Origin: Fasciolopsis buskii
Taxonomy: Eukaryota > Platyhelminthes > Trematoda > Plagiorchiida > Fasciolidae
Direction of reading: 5' to 3'
Length of the DNA stretch: 64,000 bases
Assembly: GCA_008360955.1 (NCBI GenBank)
Contig: LUCM01010391.1
Location: 306,181 to 370,180, forward strand
Below, piece after piece: positions 51,020-61,865 of this stretch. Made by a program: the position numbers and the translations under genes. Within the stretch, counting starts at the first letter, position 1. Each line of letters begins with the position of its first letter. Below the pieces are notes generated by a model that was not told where the DNA came from, ran no database searches, and saw only the letters and a program-made list of their open reading frames with translations.

Positions 51020-51270
51020 AGTCATGCCACCTGTTGTCTCAAACCTTCGCGTGTGGGGAACTCGTGGAGCCAAACCTGAGAATCCAAGTGAACCTACACG
51101 GTCAGCCCCCTGGTTAAGGTTCTCAGGCCTTTTTGCCCTGTCGTCGACTGCCCATCTCAATCCACCCTCTAAACATTACCTGTCTTGGAGTACAGCGTAC
51201 ACCAAAGAAGTCGCTCATTCGATCTACTCATGTTCAGTTCTGCCGCCCAATATCCCACTTCTAACATAAG
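51020..51270 (-). mobile_element. RTE retrotransposon 3' fragment
   Basis: Aligns at nucleotide level with the 3' end of the RTE copy at 55875-56035: blocks resembling CCTACAAGAGCCAGTCC, GTCATCGACC, CATTACCTGTCT and CAGCGCACA appear in order. On the minus strand this is the LGHVLRM to MTWK zone, heavily decayed. It lies about 600 bp 3' (in gene sense) of the splice acceptor-side SINE. Confidence 0.6.
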
Positions 51271-51629
51271 TATCCTTCCAACAAACTCTACAAACACCGT
51301 GAATCAGTGACCGTTGAGTCTTTTGATTCACGGTTTATTAAACTCACGCTAAACTCCATTAACATCAGCCCATTTATTTCATCTATGAATAAAGGTAGAT
51401 GTCTATCGCGGTCGGTCCCGAGCTTGTGCGAAATGTGTATCTGAACATTAGATGTTGCATTAATTTGAACACTAACTGCGGGCGTTTTCGCCCTGTTCAA
51501 TTGATTGACTGTCTCTAACTGTCATTAAAACAACGGCGCGCAAACTAAATAACTTCGTAGCTGTCGGAGCTTGCTGAGTTTCACCGAGGACGACATCTGA
51601 ACAAACTTAACTCGGTAAATTTAGGTGGC

Positions 51630-51860
51630 TCGCACGGGGGCTAGTAGCTCGGTGGTAGCGAACGTGCTTCCCGATTGGAAACCCAGGTTCAGATCCTGTG
51701 TGCGACGGAGGGTATGAATGGCGGGGAGAGCAAAGCTCGGGTTCGGTGCTTCTCGAGTCTGAGGTTGACCGGGTCACCTCAGGGCCATGCAGTTTGGAGG
51801 GCAGTTAGGTAAACCGGGTTACAGCAATCCCACCCGCAAGCAAACAGATCTGTTCGAACT
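51630..51860 (+). mobile_element. tRNA-derived SINE with well-kept tRNA-like head
   Basis: The head at 51630-51705 is 76 nt, the length of a tRNA. Ends TCGCAC and GTGCGA pair perfectly, with A box CTAGTAGCTCGGTGGTAGCG and B box CAGGTTCAGATCCTG. The anticodon arm is weak and no clear anticodon can be assigned, so I prefer a SINE head to a working tRNA. A GC-rich body follows to about 51860, right up against exon 4 of the visible dynein gene (ends 51875). Confidence 0.65.
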
Positions 51861-51874
51861 AGGAGGCTACTCAC

Positions 51875-52420
51875 CTGTTGGTCCAATCAGCAACAATGGC
51901 ACATAATTTACCGTGTACAAATTTAAGAAGTAGTTCATTCGTGCTGTTTCCACTGTCGCCACTATTAAGTCACTTCCAGCTTCGTTTACTTGTGCAGCGG
52001 CGGACATCGACATGCGCGGTGCACCAATATCCAGTGGTTCGGCTAGGCCTTCAGCATTCTCTCCATCGACGCCACCTGGTCCGTGCTCTGGTTTCGTTGT
52101 CACGTCAATTGACATCATTACATACTGACTCCACTCGTGCCATGAACCAGCAGATCGTTTGTCGTACCAAAAATCGTAAATAGTCATTCGTTCGGGGAAT
52201 GAGTTATTTTTAGTCAGCTTGATTGATTTTGGTTTCGGATGCTCGGAATTCACACCGGATACGAGGTCACGGAAAAACGAGTCAAATTTCACTCTGGATT
52301 CAGATGGCAATACGGATCCCAAACTCCACACAACCGCAAACAGGAACAGAGCTTGCAATTGTAAGTAGACAGTTTGACTACTCATAGTGGACTGCGCTCC
52401 TGCACCTTCGGCAGCTTGGG
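51875..52420 (-). CDS. DNAH7: Dynein heavy chain exon: AAA2-AAA3 linker up to AAA3 P-loop
   Basis: Encodes residues 499-681. It contains VYLQLQALFLFAVVWSLG and the group-typical KSIKLTKNN, FPERMTIYDF motifs, then runs into AAA3 as far as the first half of its P-loop (GPTG, 678-681). Between YVMMS and VATVETARM lies a Gly/Ala/Ser/Glu-rich stretch of about 40 residues that looks longer than in vertebrate members and is probably a surface loop. The acceptor (GCATAG|CC) was chosen because it is the one that restores frame with the preceding exon; a TTTTACAG site further upstream gives the wrong phase and a GCAG site gives a stop. The donor is G|GTGAGT. The long open frame 5' of the acceptor is intronic. 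Confidence 0.92.
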
Positions 52421-54057
52421 CTATGCGGAACGAAAGCAGGGACGACCAAGTCGCCATAACATGTTTAGTTACTTGCGAGTAGTGAAGATAAGATAAAGAC
52501 ATCGTGCATTTTATTTTGTTAAAAATTATTAACTGTAAAATAGAGACCGAAGTTAAATGCATTTCCATTTCCAGTAGAGCTTGAATATCCAGGACTGTAG
52601 AGTTTTCTTGCAGTCATCGTGGGTTGGCATCACCCGAGACCGGTCATCTCTCTATTCCATAGCCCACTACTGGCCACAACCGGCTTCCTGGAGTTTCCGA
52701 TCTAACGCAACTTTTCCTTTCTGACGCTTTCGAACTTCTCTCCTAGTGATCACTTCAATTTGTACGGGAGTTCCATTGTCTACTACCTGTTCATACAAAC
52801 CTGCTTATTCGTGCGCTACGTACCTTCATTTATTCATACGGTCGTGAAAGTGTGTAATTAGGATACATACTTGGCGTCTCCGACATTTTCTGTCATGCAT
52901 TTTTCCGGGTGATTGATTGATGGCCTGTTGTATATACTCGGAGGTGAACTGTTTCGTCTCAGAAACCAGCGCCATGCTCAGAGAGCAGAAGGGACCGAAA
53001 ACGTCCACATTCCATGGATTAATTTAGTTCCGAATTGAGTACTACGGACGTCATTCACCTGTAAGTGTGATTGTATTTGTGCTTTTATCGTTTGCGTGAA
53101 GTAGAAAGTGGAATTTGCATGTGAATATGTGGATAGCTTCAGCAGTAGCCTGTGTGACAATCCGGAGGTGGGTTGCTCATTCTCTAAATTGGCCAATCGC
53201 CCCGGATACCCCTAGAGATGTACCTCAATGACCGTCCATCTCAATTAGTCTCTTCTGTGCAGGTCTCACACGCTACCCTCTCTTTGCGGAGGTCGTTTTA
53301 AAACTTCGTTTATCACGGTTGCTAACTCCCGTACCTTCAGTCGACCGTCTCTATTCTGGTTCGAGCCCGCTCCGCTTAAACAATCGAAAACGATCAACTG
53401 AGACGATTTGGGATCCACTTAACCTACGTGTCGGGTTGGATTTTCTGATTTAATTCACTTCATGTTTTCACTCGAATTTTGTGAGAACCTTTGAAACCAA
53501 TTTATAAATGTGTGGTGACATCGTGCATGCTAATTGGCTGTCATCAGTGATCGAACTCGACGATGCAGAGTAGACTTTTCTGCTTCCAATGAGGAGTGGA
53601 GCGTTCAGGTTTGCTCCGGTGAAATATCTTTTGCTAGCGCTTTGTTATTTGCAGTTGTTTGTGCACGGCAGTCACGCAGTTTCGGTTTGGATTTGTGAAT
53701 TTATTGTTTTTGCGTTTGAAAATAGTAAACTCGGACATACGAGTAGAGTGGAGTAGATGTAATGGCACTTATGTATTCCCCGATCTATAGTGAATTGTTT
53801 TCGGATGCTATGGCCTTCGAGTACCCCGAAATGGTTGTGATACAAAGTAGCTGGGAAAGACAACCTGATTCTAAGTGAACATCAAACGTTGGGAGGTCTT
53901 TTAGTGAAACCAAGACAGGCTTGGAACATTTATTTACGGTACTACTTCCATGATAGTGTCCAGCAATGCGCCCTAAATGCAGATCTTATGGTTTTCCATT
54001 CCGTTATTCAAGTCGACCGAGTTTTAGAAAAGACCAACTTTGTAGAGGTTAACTTAC
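52421..54057 (-). other. Dynein intron 3, 1.6 kb
   Basis: Nothing recognisable apart from a B-box-like GGTTCGAGCCCG at about 53358, with no matching A box. Open frames here are short and unremarkable. Confidence 0.75.
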
Positions 54058-55142
54058 AATGGTCTTCAAGTCCCCAGGCCCGAATTTCTTCCGTCAAGCA
54101 ATGAAATAGTGTGATCAACTGTTTAACTGCATGCAGATCGGAAACTGGGAACAACTGACGGCATTCAGTTCGAATATGATTTAGGCACGGATCGACCAAC
54201 CACTCGAATAGGTCATCCACCAGCTCCAATAGTTCTTCACCCAAACCAGACGGAAGTTTGTGCTTGATATAGGACCGAACCATGGGCCTCCAACCTAACT
54301 GCGCCGGCTCCATGTAGATCATTCCACAGCGAGACACAGTGGCCGGGCTCGCTTGTTCCAAATCCGCTGGTTCAAAAATCAAATTCATCAATGAGGACAT
54401 CTGAATAATTTCTCCGGACATGAGACAGAGTTTTTTGTTATCGTCCAACACAGTGTTCATATTCTCAATCCAAACTGCATCCACCGGGCCATCGAAAAGA
54501 ATCCATCTGCGTTTTGCATCTTGTGCAACAGCAAATTCACGGAACATCACTGCCAAAATCCCGTCGGACCACTCGTGGGAGACTAAATCGAATTGGCCGT
54601 ATAACTGACCCATGGTTATCGCTTTCGGATTGATAATACCATAAACCACAGGATGCTCATTTGGCATCGAACCCGCCCCGACCAGACAGGTCAGAGTGTC
54701 GGCTAGTGTTTGATATGCTTGTGTTTTACCACTCAAGGGATCGCCTACAATCATCAACCCGTGTCGCACGAGAATCATCTCATAGATCTGCATAATTTTA
54801 TCCGTATACCAGGGCACATTTTGCAATTGTCGTGTTTCCAAACGCTGATGCATTTCAGTTAGAAATTGTCCGTAGTCGCCTTTTGGCAGGTCCACTCCGG
54901 GGAACAGGTCAGAAATGATGCCTTCAAATAACGGTATATCTTGTGATAGAAATTTGGGCAAATTCACATCGTTAATCGCTTTCAGTAATAGTACAGATTC
55001 ATCCTCGTCCAGGTACTTTTGACGTAGATTCCCAGCAGCGGTCAGAACAGACTTAACCGCACGCATTCCGTAATCGTAATGATGCTGTGAGGAGAGTTGT
55101 TCGGAACAGAGTCGATAGGTGGCAACAATCTTACTAGCCAGT
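54058..55142 (-). CDS. DNAH7: Dynein heavy chain exon: AAA1-AAA2 junction and AAA2
   Basis: The largest exon here (1,085 nt, residues 137-498). It opens with the AAA1 helical segment [20 protein letters not shown] and the invariant [14 protein letters not shown]2 follows, with P-loop GDPLSGKT (270-277), the [13 protein letters not shown] motif, and the Walker B region [16 protein letters not shown], where FDG replaces the catalytic D-E pair. That replacement is usual for AAA2, which binds nucleotide but does not hydrolyse it. The segments [17 protein letters not shown] and [16 protein letters not shown] are near-invariant dynein signatures. The acceptor is CTACAG|ACTG and the donor T|GTAAGT. 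One base is left over, and the next exon supplies CC to make Ser. Confidence 0.96.
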
Positions 55143-55874
55143 CTGTAGTTGGATTGGTGGGATGAATAAAAAATGAGGGAAATCGATCAGCCTTCTGTTA
55201 AACATTTTGTTTAAGATAGCAACTAGGTCACAAATTTGAGAAGATATGACTTATCACTTGTTTCACTGGCCCAAATGGTTGCGCCAGAGACTGCGGCGAT
55301 TAGCGCTCACAGCAAATCCCAGAATAACGACCTCCCCTCCAAGCGGATATAGTCACAGCCCTGACTACTTTTATGGATGAGCACTGTCAAGGTCGAACAA
55401 ATTACCGTACAGTCGTTGATAGCGACCACGGGGCAAAAAAGCAGTCCTGTTAGTGTCAGTATTGGTGGTGATATCGGTAGTGAAAACTGGACAGGATTTA
55501 CTAAGTCTATGTCAAGCCTCCCGGCTATCAAATAAGCTCACTGGAACACAGGCATTAGTGGGATAATCCAGTGCATGTAGTGCCTACGGTAGGGATATGA
55601 CAAACGCAGCTGCAGCGGATAAAACGTGCACACAAACCCACCGCTGAGTTGAGGACTGGATACCGTTGTTTGAGTACAGCCACGGTGCGGCCAAACAAAA
55701 ACAAACCCAAACGGTGCATCAACAGAGTTAAACCGGAACACGTGGATGCAACTAACAGAATGCAGGCCGCAGACAGTGGACTGAGATCGGAAGCTGAAAC
55801 ACACAGGGACATAAACATACACACATACCATCGCAGTAAATATTCCTTTCGGATTTACTTGAGCTTGGGTAATC

Positions 55875-57323
55875 TAACTGCACCTACAAGAGCCAGTCCA
55901 CTGTTTAAAGTTTTCACACTTTTTCCATGTCATCGACCACTCACCTCGAACCATCTTCCAACCATTACCTGTCTCAAAGGGCAGCGCACAACGAGACAGT
56001 CGTTCCGTGGCCATGCGCAACACATGTCCCAACAATCTTAACGTATCTTAACTCAGATCCTTTTCGATAGATCAAACCTTAAAACCCAGGTCCTTACGTC
56101 TAACTTCTGAACGACTGACTACATTCTCCCACCCTTTCCCACCAATAATGGGGAAACAACGGTATTCAAACACCGAAAGTCTTGGAGGTTTTCGACCATC
56201 GATGTCTACGTAGTATGGCTAGGATTGGATCGAATGACCGGGTGAGTAACATAGAGGTCAGGATTCAAGTATTGGGTGCCACTTCTGAGAATAGCTTGTT
56301 TCAGCGTATGAAACTTAGTACACTACGCTGATTGGGTCACGTTGAGTATGACAAACACTCGTCTACCATGTCGTGCCCTATTTTGTGTTCCTCCCAAGGA
56401 TCGGAAGAAGCCATGTGGAGGCCAACAGATGACATGGTAACACGAGATGAGAAAATGTACAGCGAACTTAGGTAAAATAGGTGTCTCGCCTCTTCGTGGT
56501 TGGGGTCCGAAAGACTCGTCAACTAGCTGGCTGGAGACACTTAAAGATATGGCAGTGAGCCGTGAACAGTGGCGGTCCTGTTGTCATTTTCTGTCGAATC
56601 ATAATGATTGAAAGAGTGCGTTCGTACAGTTAGACTATGTTCCGTATGTTGGCCGCAGCAGTATCTGATCCTATCCTGCCTGTGTAGGTCCCCTCCCTGT
56701 TCCTCTTGAATATTCACTCTTTTTATAGAAAAGTGTAACTCTGGGGCAAGGCAGCAGTCAGTGAGGCTTACCTTGCTGTTTAACGCTGAACGCTGATGAT
56801 GAGGAAGCCTTCGCATATCTTCTGCTCTCAACGGCCATGTTTCGGAGCCGTAGAGCAATACTGACCTCATTGTTGTCGCGTAAAGTGAACAGTTGATCGA
56901 TAACCGGATGTCATGTCGACGCCACAGGTAACTCAAACTAGTGAATGCTAATCGCGGCTTTTGTACACGCGAAGACGCTTCACCTGATAGACGACCACCA
57001 GGCGAGATATAACTGCCTAAATAATCAAATCTATCCACTTCACAAAGTTGCTTCCTTGAAAGAACTAGGTTTTACTTCGAGCCAATCCAGTCCCGCAAGA
57101 GAACTTTGCGCTTTGAAGGTACAGAGCTCACGCCATGGATACCTAACACTATCGGTTAAACGACTGATCGCAACAGTCAGACGAAGTAGCGTGGCTTCAA
57201 AGGTAGTTCCCTTGACCACAAGTGTACACATGTGCACGAGCTCACACACGAGTGGCTCCTCTTCAATTTCGATTACTGTGATGCTTAGTCAATTCAGGCC
57301 CATTTATTGGGCTTGGCTTGATG
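55875..57323. repeat. Direct repeat copy 1 (1,449 bp)
   Basis: Identical in every stretch I compared to 57325-58773 (offset 1,450 throughout; the encoded open frames are the same length and sequence). It ends at ...GGCTTGATG, immediately before the only ambiguous base in the window. Confidence 0.95.
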
Positions 57324-57324
57324 N
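57324..57324. other. Single N between the direct copies
   Basis: The only non-ACGT base in the window. It sits exactly at the junction of the two identical copies and most likely marks a contig join. Confidence 0.95.
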
Positions 57325-57329
57325 TAACT

Positions 57330-57650
57330 GCACCTACAAGAGCCAGTCCACTGTTTAAAGTTTTCACACTTTTTCCATGTCATCGACCACTCACCTCGAA
57401 CCATCTTCCAACCATTACCTGTCTCAAAGGGCAGCGCACAACGAGACAGTCGTTCCGTGGCCATGCGCAACACATGTCCCAACAATCTTAACGTATCTTA
57501 ACTCAGATCCTTTTCGATAGATCAAACCTTAAAACCCAGGTCCTTACGTCTAACTTCTGAACGACTGACTACATTCTCCCACCCTTTCCCACCAATAATG
57601 GGGAAACAACGGTATTCAAACACCGAAAGTCTTGGAGGTTTTCGACCATC
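57330..57650 (-). mobile_element. RTE retrotransposon, end of C-terminal region (copy 2; also 55880-56200)
   Basis: Minus strand resumes at RLSVFEYRCF, then SRSEVRRKDLG, LLGHVLRMATERLSRCALPFE and NGWKMVRGEWSMTWKK. With the 58250-58775 piece it reconstitutes the element order RRL / SVFE... interrupted by the opposed fragment. In copy 1 the equivalent runs at 55880-56200. Confidence 0.8.
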
Positions 57651-58240
57651 GATGTCTACGTAGTATGGCTAGGATTGGATCGAATGACCGGGTGAGTAAC
57701 ATAGAGGTCAGGATTCAAGTATTGGGTGCCACTTCTGAGAATAGCTTGTTTCAGCGTATGAAACTTAGTACACTACGCTGATTGGGTCACGTTGAGTATG
57801 ACAAACACTCGTCTACCATGTCGTGCCCTATTTTGTGTTCCTCCCAAGGATCGGAAGAAGCCATGTGGAGGCCAACAGATGACATGGTAACACGAGATGA
57901 GAAAATGTACAGCGAACTTAGGTAAAATAGGTGTCTCGCCTCTTCGTGGTTGGGGTCCGAAAGACTCGTCAACTAGCTGGCTGGAGACACTTAAAGATAT
58001 GGCAGTGAGCCGTGAACAGTGGCGGTCCTGTTGTCATTTTCTGTCGAATCATAATGATTGAAAGAGTGCGTTCGTACAGTTAGACTATGTTCCGTATGTT
58101 GGCCGCAGCAGTATCTGATCCTATCCTGCCTGTGTAGGTCCCCTCCCTGTTCCTCTTGAATATTCACTCTTTTTATAGAAAAGTGTAACTCTGGGGCAAG
58201 GCAGCAGTCAGTGAGGCTTACCTTGCTGTTTAACGCTGAA
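57620..58240 (+). mobile_element. Opposed RTE C-terminal fragment (copy 2; also 56170-56790)
   Basis: Plus-strand frames give FDHRCLRSMARIGSNDRVSNIEVR, then LGHV, and finally LETLKDMAVSREQWRSCCHFLS, the very C-terminus of an RTE polyprotein. It lies between two minus-strand RTE pieces, so it is an inverted insertion or rearrangement. Several stops. The copy 1 equivalent is at about 56170-56790. Confidence 0.8.
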
Positions 58241-58249
58241 CGCTGATGA

Positions 58250-58775
58250 TGAGGAAGCCTTCGCATATCTTCTGCTCTCAACGGCCATGTTTCGGAGCCG
58301 TAGAGCAATACTGACCTCATTGTTGTCGCGTAAAGTGAACAGTTGATCGATAACCGGATGTCATGTCGACGCCACAGGTAACTCAAACTAGTGAATGCTA
58401 ATCGCGGCTTTTGTACACGCGAAGACGCTTCACCTGATAGACGACCACCAGGCGAGATATAACTGCCTAAATAATCAAATCTATCCACTTCACAAAGTTG
58501 CTTCCTTGAAAGAACTAGGTTTTACTTCGAGCCAATCCAGTCCCGCAAGAGAACTTTGCGCTTTGAAGGTACAGAGCTCACGCCATGGATACCTAACACT
58601 ATCGGTTAAACGACTGATCGCAACAGTCAGACGAAGTAGCGTGGCTTCAAAGGTAGTTCCCTTGACCACAAGTGTACACATGTGCACGAGCTCACACACG
58701 AGTGGCTCCTCTTCAATTTCGATTACTGTGATGCTTAGTCAATTCAGGCCCATTTATTGGGCTTGGCTTGATGGT
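58250..58775 (-). mobile_element. RTE retrotransposon, late RT to start of C-terminal region (copy 2; also 56800-57325)
   Basis: On the minus strand: VLLRDWIGSKPNLVLS (frame-shifted), then VDRFDYLGSYISPGG, AFTSLSYLWRRHDIRLS, MRSVLLYGSETWPLRAEDMRRL. This is the region after RT motif C in RTE elements. It stops matching at RRL, where the piece of opposite orientation begins. The same sequence occurs in copy 1 at about 56800-57325. Confidence 0.85.
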
Positions 58776-60356
58776 CCGCGTGATACCCAGCTCAAATTGC
58801 CAGCATTTGATGTTTGTCTTGCAATTTACTCGTTTTAACTCATGCACGAATGCCAATCAGGTTATCCTCACATAATAGAGCGAGCACCTACTGGCCGACG
58901 GTCTGGTTGCACAATGATCAAGGCACAGACCTTAGATTTTCTATTATCTCGCTTGTGCTGGTCAGATTGTGGGTGCATACGTGATCCAATCCCAAGTGTG
59001 AAACTCGAAAGCACAATGGACTGTGATGGCGTGTGCGTGGGTGTGCATGATTGAAATGTTGGTTCCACTCGGCTATCCTCCCTCCGTACCCTAGTCAGGG
59101 CATAAATTCTAATGAGCCGCAGTGCGAGTATGTCAGTATTTGATCGTATTGGAGCTTTGCTAAAACAATAGTAGTGTATGTTAGTTCTGACCCAGTTTCT
59201 TTTTTGGCGTACCGATAGTAAGGACTACATTCACCAGAATATCGCCCTAGTGAGTGTGTGATCGAAAGAACTGAATCGATCCGGTGTAGTGAATTCCACC
59301 AAGTTTTAACCGCCGACCACGGTATCATTAGCAAGAATGAAATCTCAGCTTGTTTCTCTGAAATTTGTGCCGATAAGGCCAGCAATGTGGAGTACGTTAA
59401 CTTTGATCGGATGGTACACGGGTAGGAAGTATATCTTGTCTCAGTTCTAAAGATTGCTTCAAGCCCTCATATTGTAACGAGTGTTAAGTTTTACTCTCAG
59501 ATAAACCAGTGTGAATACGTAATAGACCATCCGCATGTCTCGCAGATTGTTGGAATGCCTCGTTAAACAGTCCCAACAGCTACTCACGATTTTTGTTTAT
59601 GCCAGTTATGTTGACGAGCCTATCGAGCAGGTGAAACTTTCATTTTTACGCTACTCTGTGAACATTGGGAAAACAATTACGAATTTCGTTGTCTTTCGCG
59701 GCAAGTCCGATAAGTCCTGTTTATATAAATATGCAAAATTCATACCATGATGGCGGAATTAATAACTGACCATTTACTGTGATAAGACAGACTGCTTGAA
59801 AAATATGCCTGTAAATCAGCGGTAAAATAACAAGTAATTTGGACAGTGGTGGGATTTACGTGCAGCCTGGGGCCAAAGGTAACTTGATTTGGTCTGCTAT
59901 TCTCACTACCATGTGGGTTAAACTGTTAAGTCAAAAGATCCTGTCAATTTTCCCGACAGTATATACGTTCCAGGCACATTCAACGTCACTCCGTGAAAAA
60001 ACCTCACTAATTTGTTGTTCGCCTGCCACTGTCTGATATACTATTAGGTCAAGACGCCCAGATCCAACAGATCAAACGGGTATCAGTTTGACGAACACAT
60101 CTTTGTCAGAACTGCTTAAGATGAGCTAACATTTCAATGACCGCGGGCCATCATTTCCAAGGCGGTTTTAAATTCGCGCTTTGTTCAGGCCTATCTGATG
60201 CATTGTCCGTGTGGCTGAATTATCAACCGCTGCTGTGCCCAGAATTTTGAGTCTATCGTTGGCTTTGCTCTTCATATTCACAAACGGGAAGAAGTTGAGT
60301 TAAAAATTCCAACCTCAGTTTGATTTTTTTACGGCTTCAGTCAACGGCTGTGTCGT

Positions 60357-61444
60357 TTGCGTGATTTTGACTTAATGAGTGCTTCGACCTTGCGGTTATA
60401 CTCGATTCAGTTTCTCTACCCCATGTGCCGAGTAACAAAGGACCCTAACAGGAATTATATCATAACGTTCCTTCAGATTATTGAAATCATACAACTGGTT
60501 GCGGTCAAGTTTATTATGCGTCTGTCACCAAAATGCCGAAGGACTGGAATCCCAGGTCCACGGACTACTTTGATGGCAGATGATAATCTGCTTTCGCCCT
60601 GCTCGTTACCTATCGAGATCTTGTGCATCTCTGTGTCGCTTCAAACTTCGGGATTAAGATTGCCAGTTTTCCCTCTCTGTGTAGTAGGCCGTAAGGGCTT
60701 AGGGAAAGGCCTGTTCCACTGTACTCCTGAATGGTGCATTTAATTAAGAAGAGATGATGTTATTTTGTGTTTATCACCAAGAACTGGAAGGGAATCCGAT
60801 GTATGTTCTGTCACGGTTATTTCATTCTTGTTCCTCTTGTTTTCCCATGTCAATTCTCGCATCCAGTTTACTGATTGCCAAATCATTTGGGCTAAACAAG
60901 CAAAGATCGGAAACATTAATTCCAGCTAGTGAGGTTGTTTTTCTCCTGTACGATTTAGATGAGTCCTATTGTGACCTACCGCTGGCTTCTTCCATCGCGA
61001 GGTGGGAACAGCAAAAAACTGTGCACTACAGCGAGCAATTTGCAATAAGTACGATGCAGCCCAGTCAGCCAGATCTATACAAAAGGGATGAAATTCTAAA
61101 TTCTGAAGTCTGTGAAAACTCTGTCGTAGTAAGTCCAAAAAGTCCGCCATTATACGTTCCTCCATTTAACGGATCAATTACCATTGGGAAAAACATATCA
61201 GATATTCAGTTGATTACTACTTTCCTTGTTCAGATTTAACATTACTCATATTAGAAACTACTTAGATATGAAACCATCAATTACGAACTGCAATTTCTTT
61301 GGCTTGATTGATACCACACAGTATCCTCCAATCGAGAATAGTGCGACTAGAGACAAGTGGGTGGAAGTGACGAAAAAGATTACAAATGTAAACCAAGAAA
61401 GTGGCGCAGAAGATCGAATAATACTGTATCGCTTAATGCATTAA
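60357..61444 (+). other. Cluster of three long anonymous open frames
   Basis: Plus-strand frames of 128, 161 and 72 codons follow one another at 60357-60743, 60754-61239 and 61226-61444. The second and third have protein-like composition (for example RWEQQKTVHYSEQF and RDKWVEVTKKITNVNQES) but match no family I recognise. A GTAAGT lies at 61129 and a TTGTTCAG at about 61228-61235, but joining them gives an immediate stop, so a simple nested gene is not supported. It may be chance or a decayed element. Confidence 0.25.
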
Positions 61445-61773
61445 TGAGCTGTCTCCAACTGACAGACTTCTAAACCCAAAGTCTAGCATGTCTTATTTGT
61501 ACCACCCCACCTGGTAGAGATTTTCAAAGTTTTTCAGGACCGCGCCTACCTAGTCCCGGATCCCAGTCCATGTCGAAAGTATTATGTATGTATTGTGTAT
61601 GAATGTGCTCAATGAACTGGATCTATTCATCCAAATACAGACAGAGTTAATCCAGGATAACGTTTTAATCCGGTGACATGATGCTGTCCATGGAGTGCAT
61701 GGCTAGGCACTGCTTCAATAACCGCGGGCAATCTTTCTCAAGAATTTTTTTCTTAGACAATATCGTGACTTAC

Positions 61774-61865
61774 GATCGGGCATCAATGAATCCCATGGAA
61801 TAGAGAGAGATTTCTCCGATTAGTGCGTAGTCCGGAACCATCATGGCCACTGAACGGAACAATAC
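61774..61865 (-). CDS. DNAH7: Dynein heavy chain exon: end of AAA1 large subdomain
   Basis: A 92-nt exon, too short to stand out as an open frame, found by following the protein on from the previous exon. It encodes residues 107-136 plus two bases of a Ser codon and contains the highly conserved stretches [15 protein letters not shown] and [11 protein letters not shown] that follow sensor I in AAA1. The acceptor is ACCAG|GTA and the donor GTAAGTC. The two leftover bases (TC) are completed by the first base of the next exon (A) to give Ser, so the join preserves frame. Length and phase (0 in, 2 out) are consistent with both neighbours. Confidence 0.93.

Larger units (their letters stand above)
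46919..51874 (-). other. Dynein intron 4, 5.0 kb
   Basis: Interrupts the AAA3 P-loop after its second glycine codon's first base. It holds RTE fragments at 47550-47945 (plus) and 51020-51270 (minus), R1 copy d at 48212, a TA microsatellite at 49541-49582 and a tRNA-like SINE at 51630. In 48620-49530 and 49600-51000 nothing is recognisable. Confidence 0.75.
57325..58773. repeat. Direct repeat copy 2 (1,449 bp)
   Basis: Starts TAACTGCACCTACAAG as copy 1 does at 55875 and ends GGCTTGATG as copy 1 does at 57323. Past its end the sequence is unique (GTCCGCGTGATACC). Confidence 0.95.
55143..61773 (-). other. Dynein intron 2, 6.6 kb
   Basis: Holds the two direct 1,449-bp copies around a single N (55875-58773) with their RTE pieces, and a run of three long plus-strand open frames at 60357-61444. 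In 58780-60350 I see nothing recognisable. True intron length is probably about 1.45 kb shorter if the copies are one overlap. Confidence 0.75.

Noticed and set aside
52421..52568. 5' extension of the AAA2-AAA3 linker open frame
   Set aside because: Not dynein-like, and using it breaks the phase with the previous exon; the acceptor at 52421-52422 explains the protein better.
53340..53375. Possible tRNA or SINE from GGTTCGAGCCCG
   Set aside because: A B-box-like string only; no A box at the right distance and no stem pairing.
56337..56522. Two identical 61-codon minus-strand open frames (here and at 57787) as a duplicated gene
   Set aside because: They are antisense shadows of the RTE C-terminal fragment and are duplicated only because of the N-flanked repeat.
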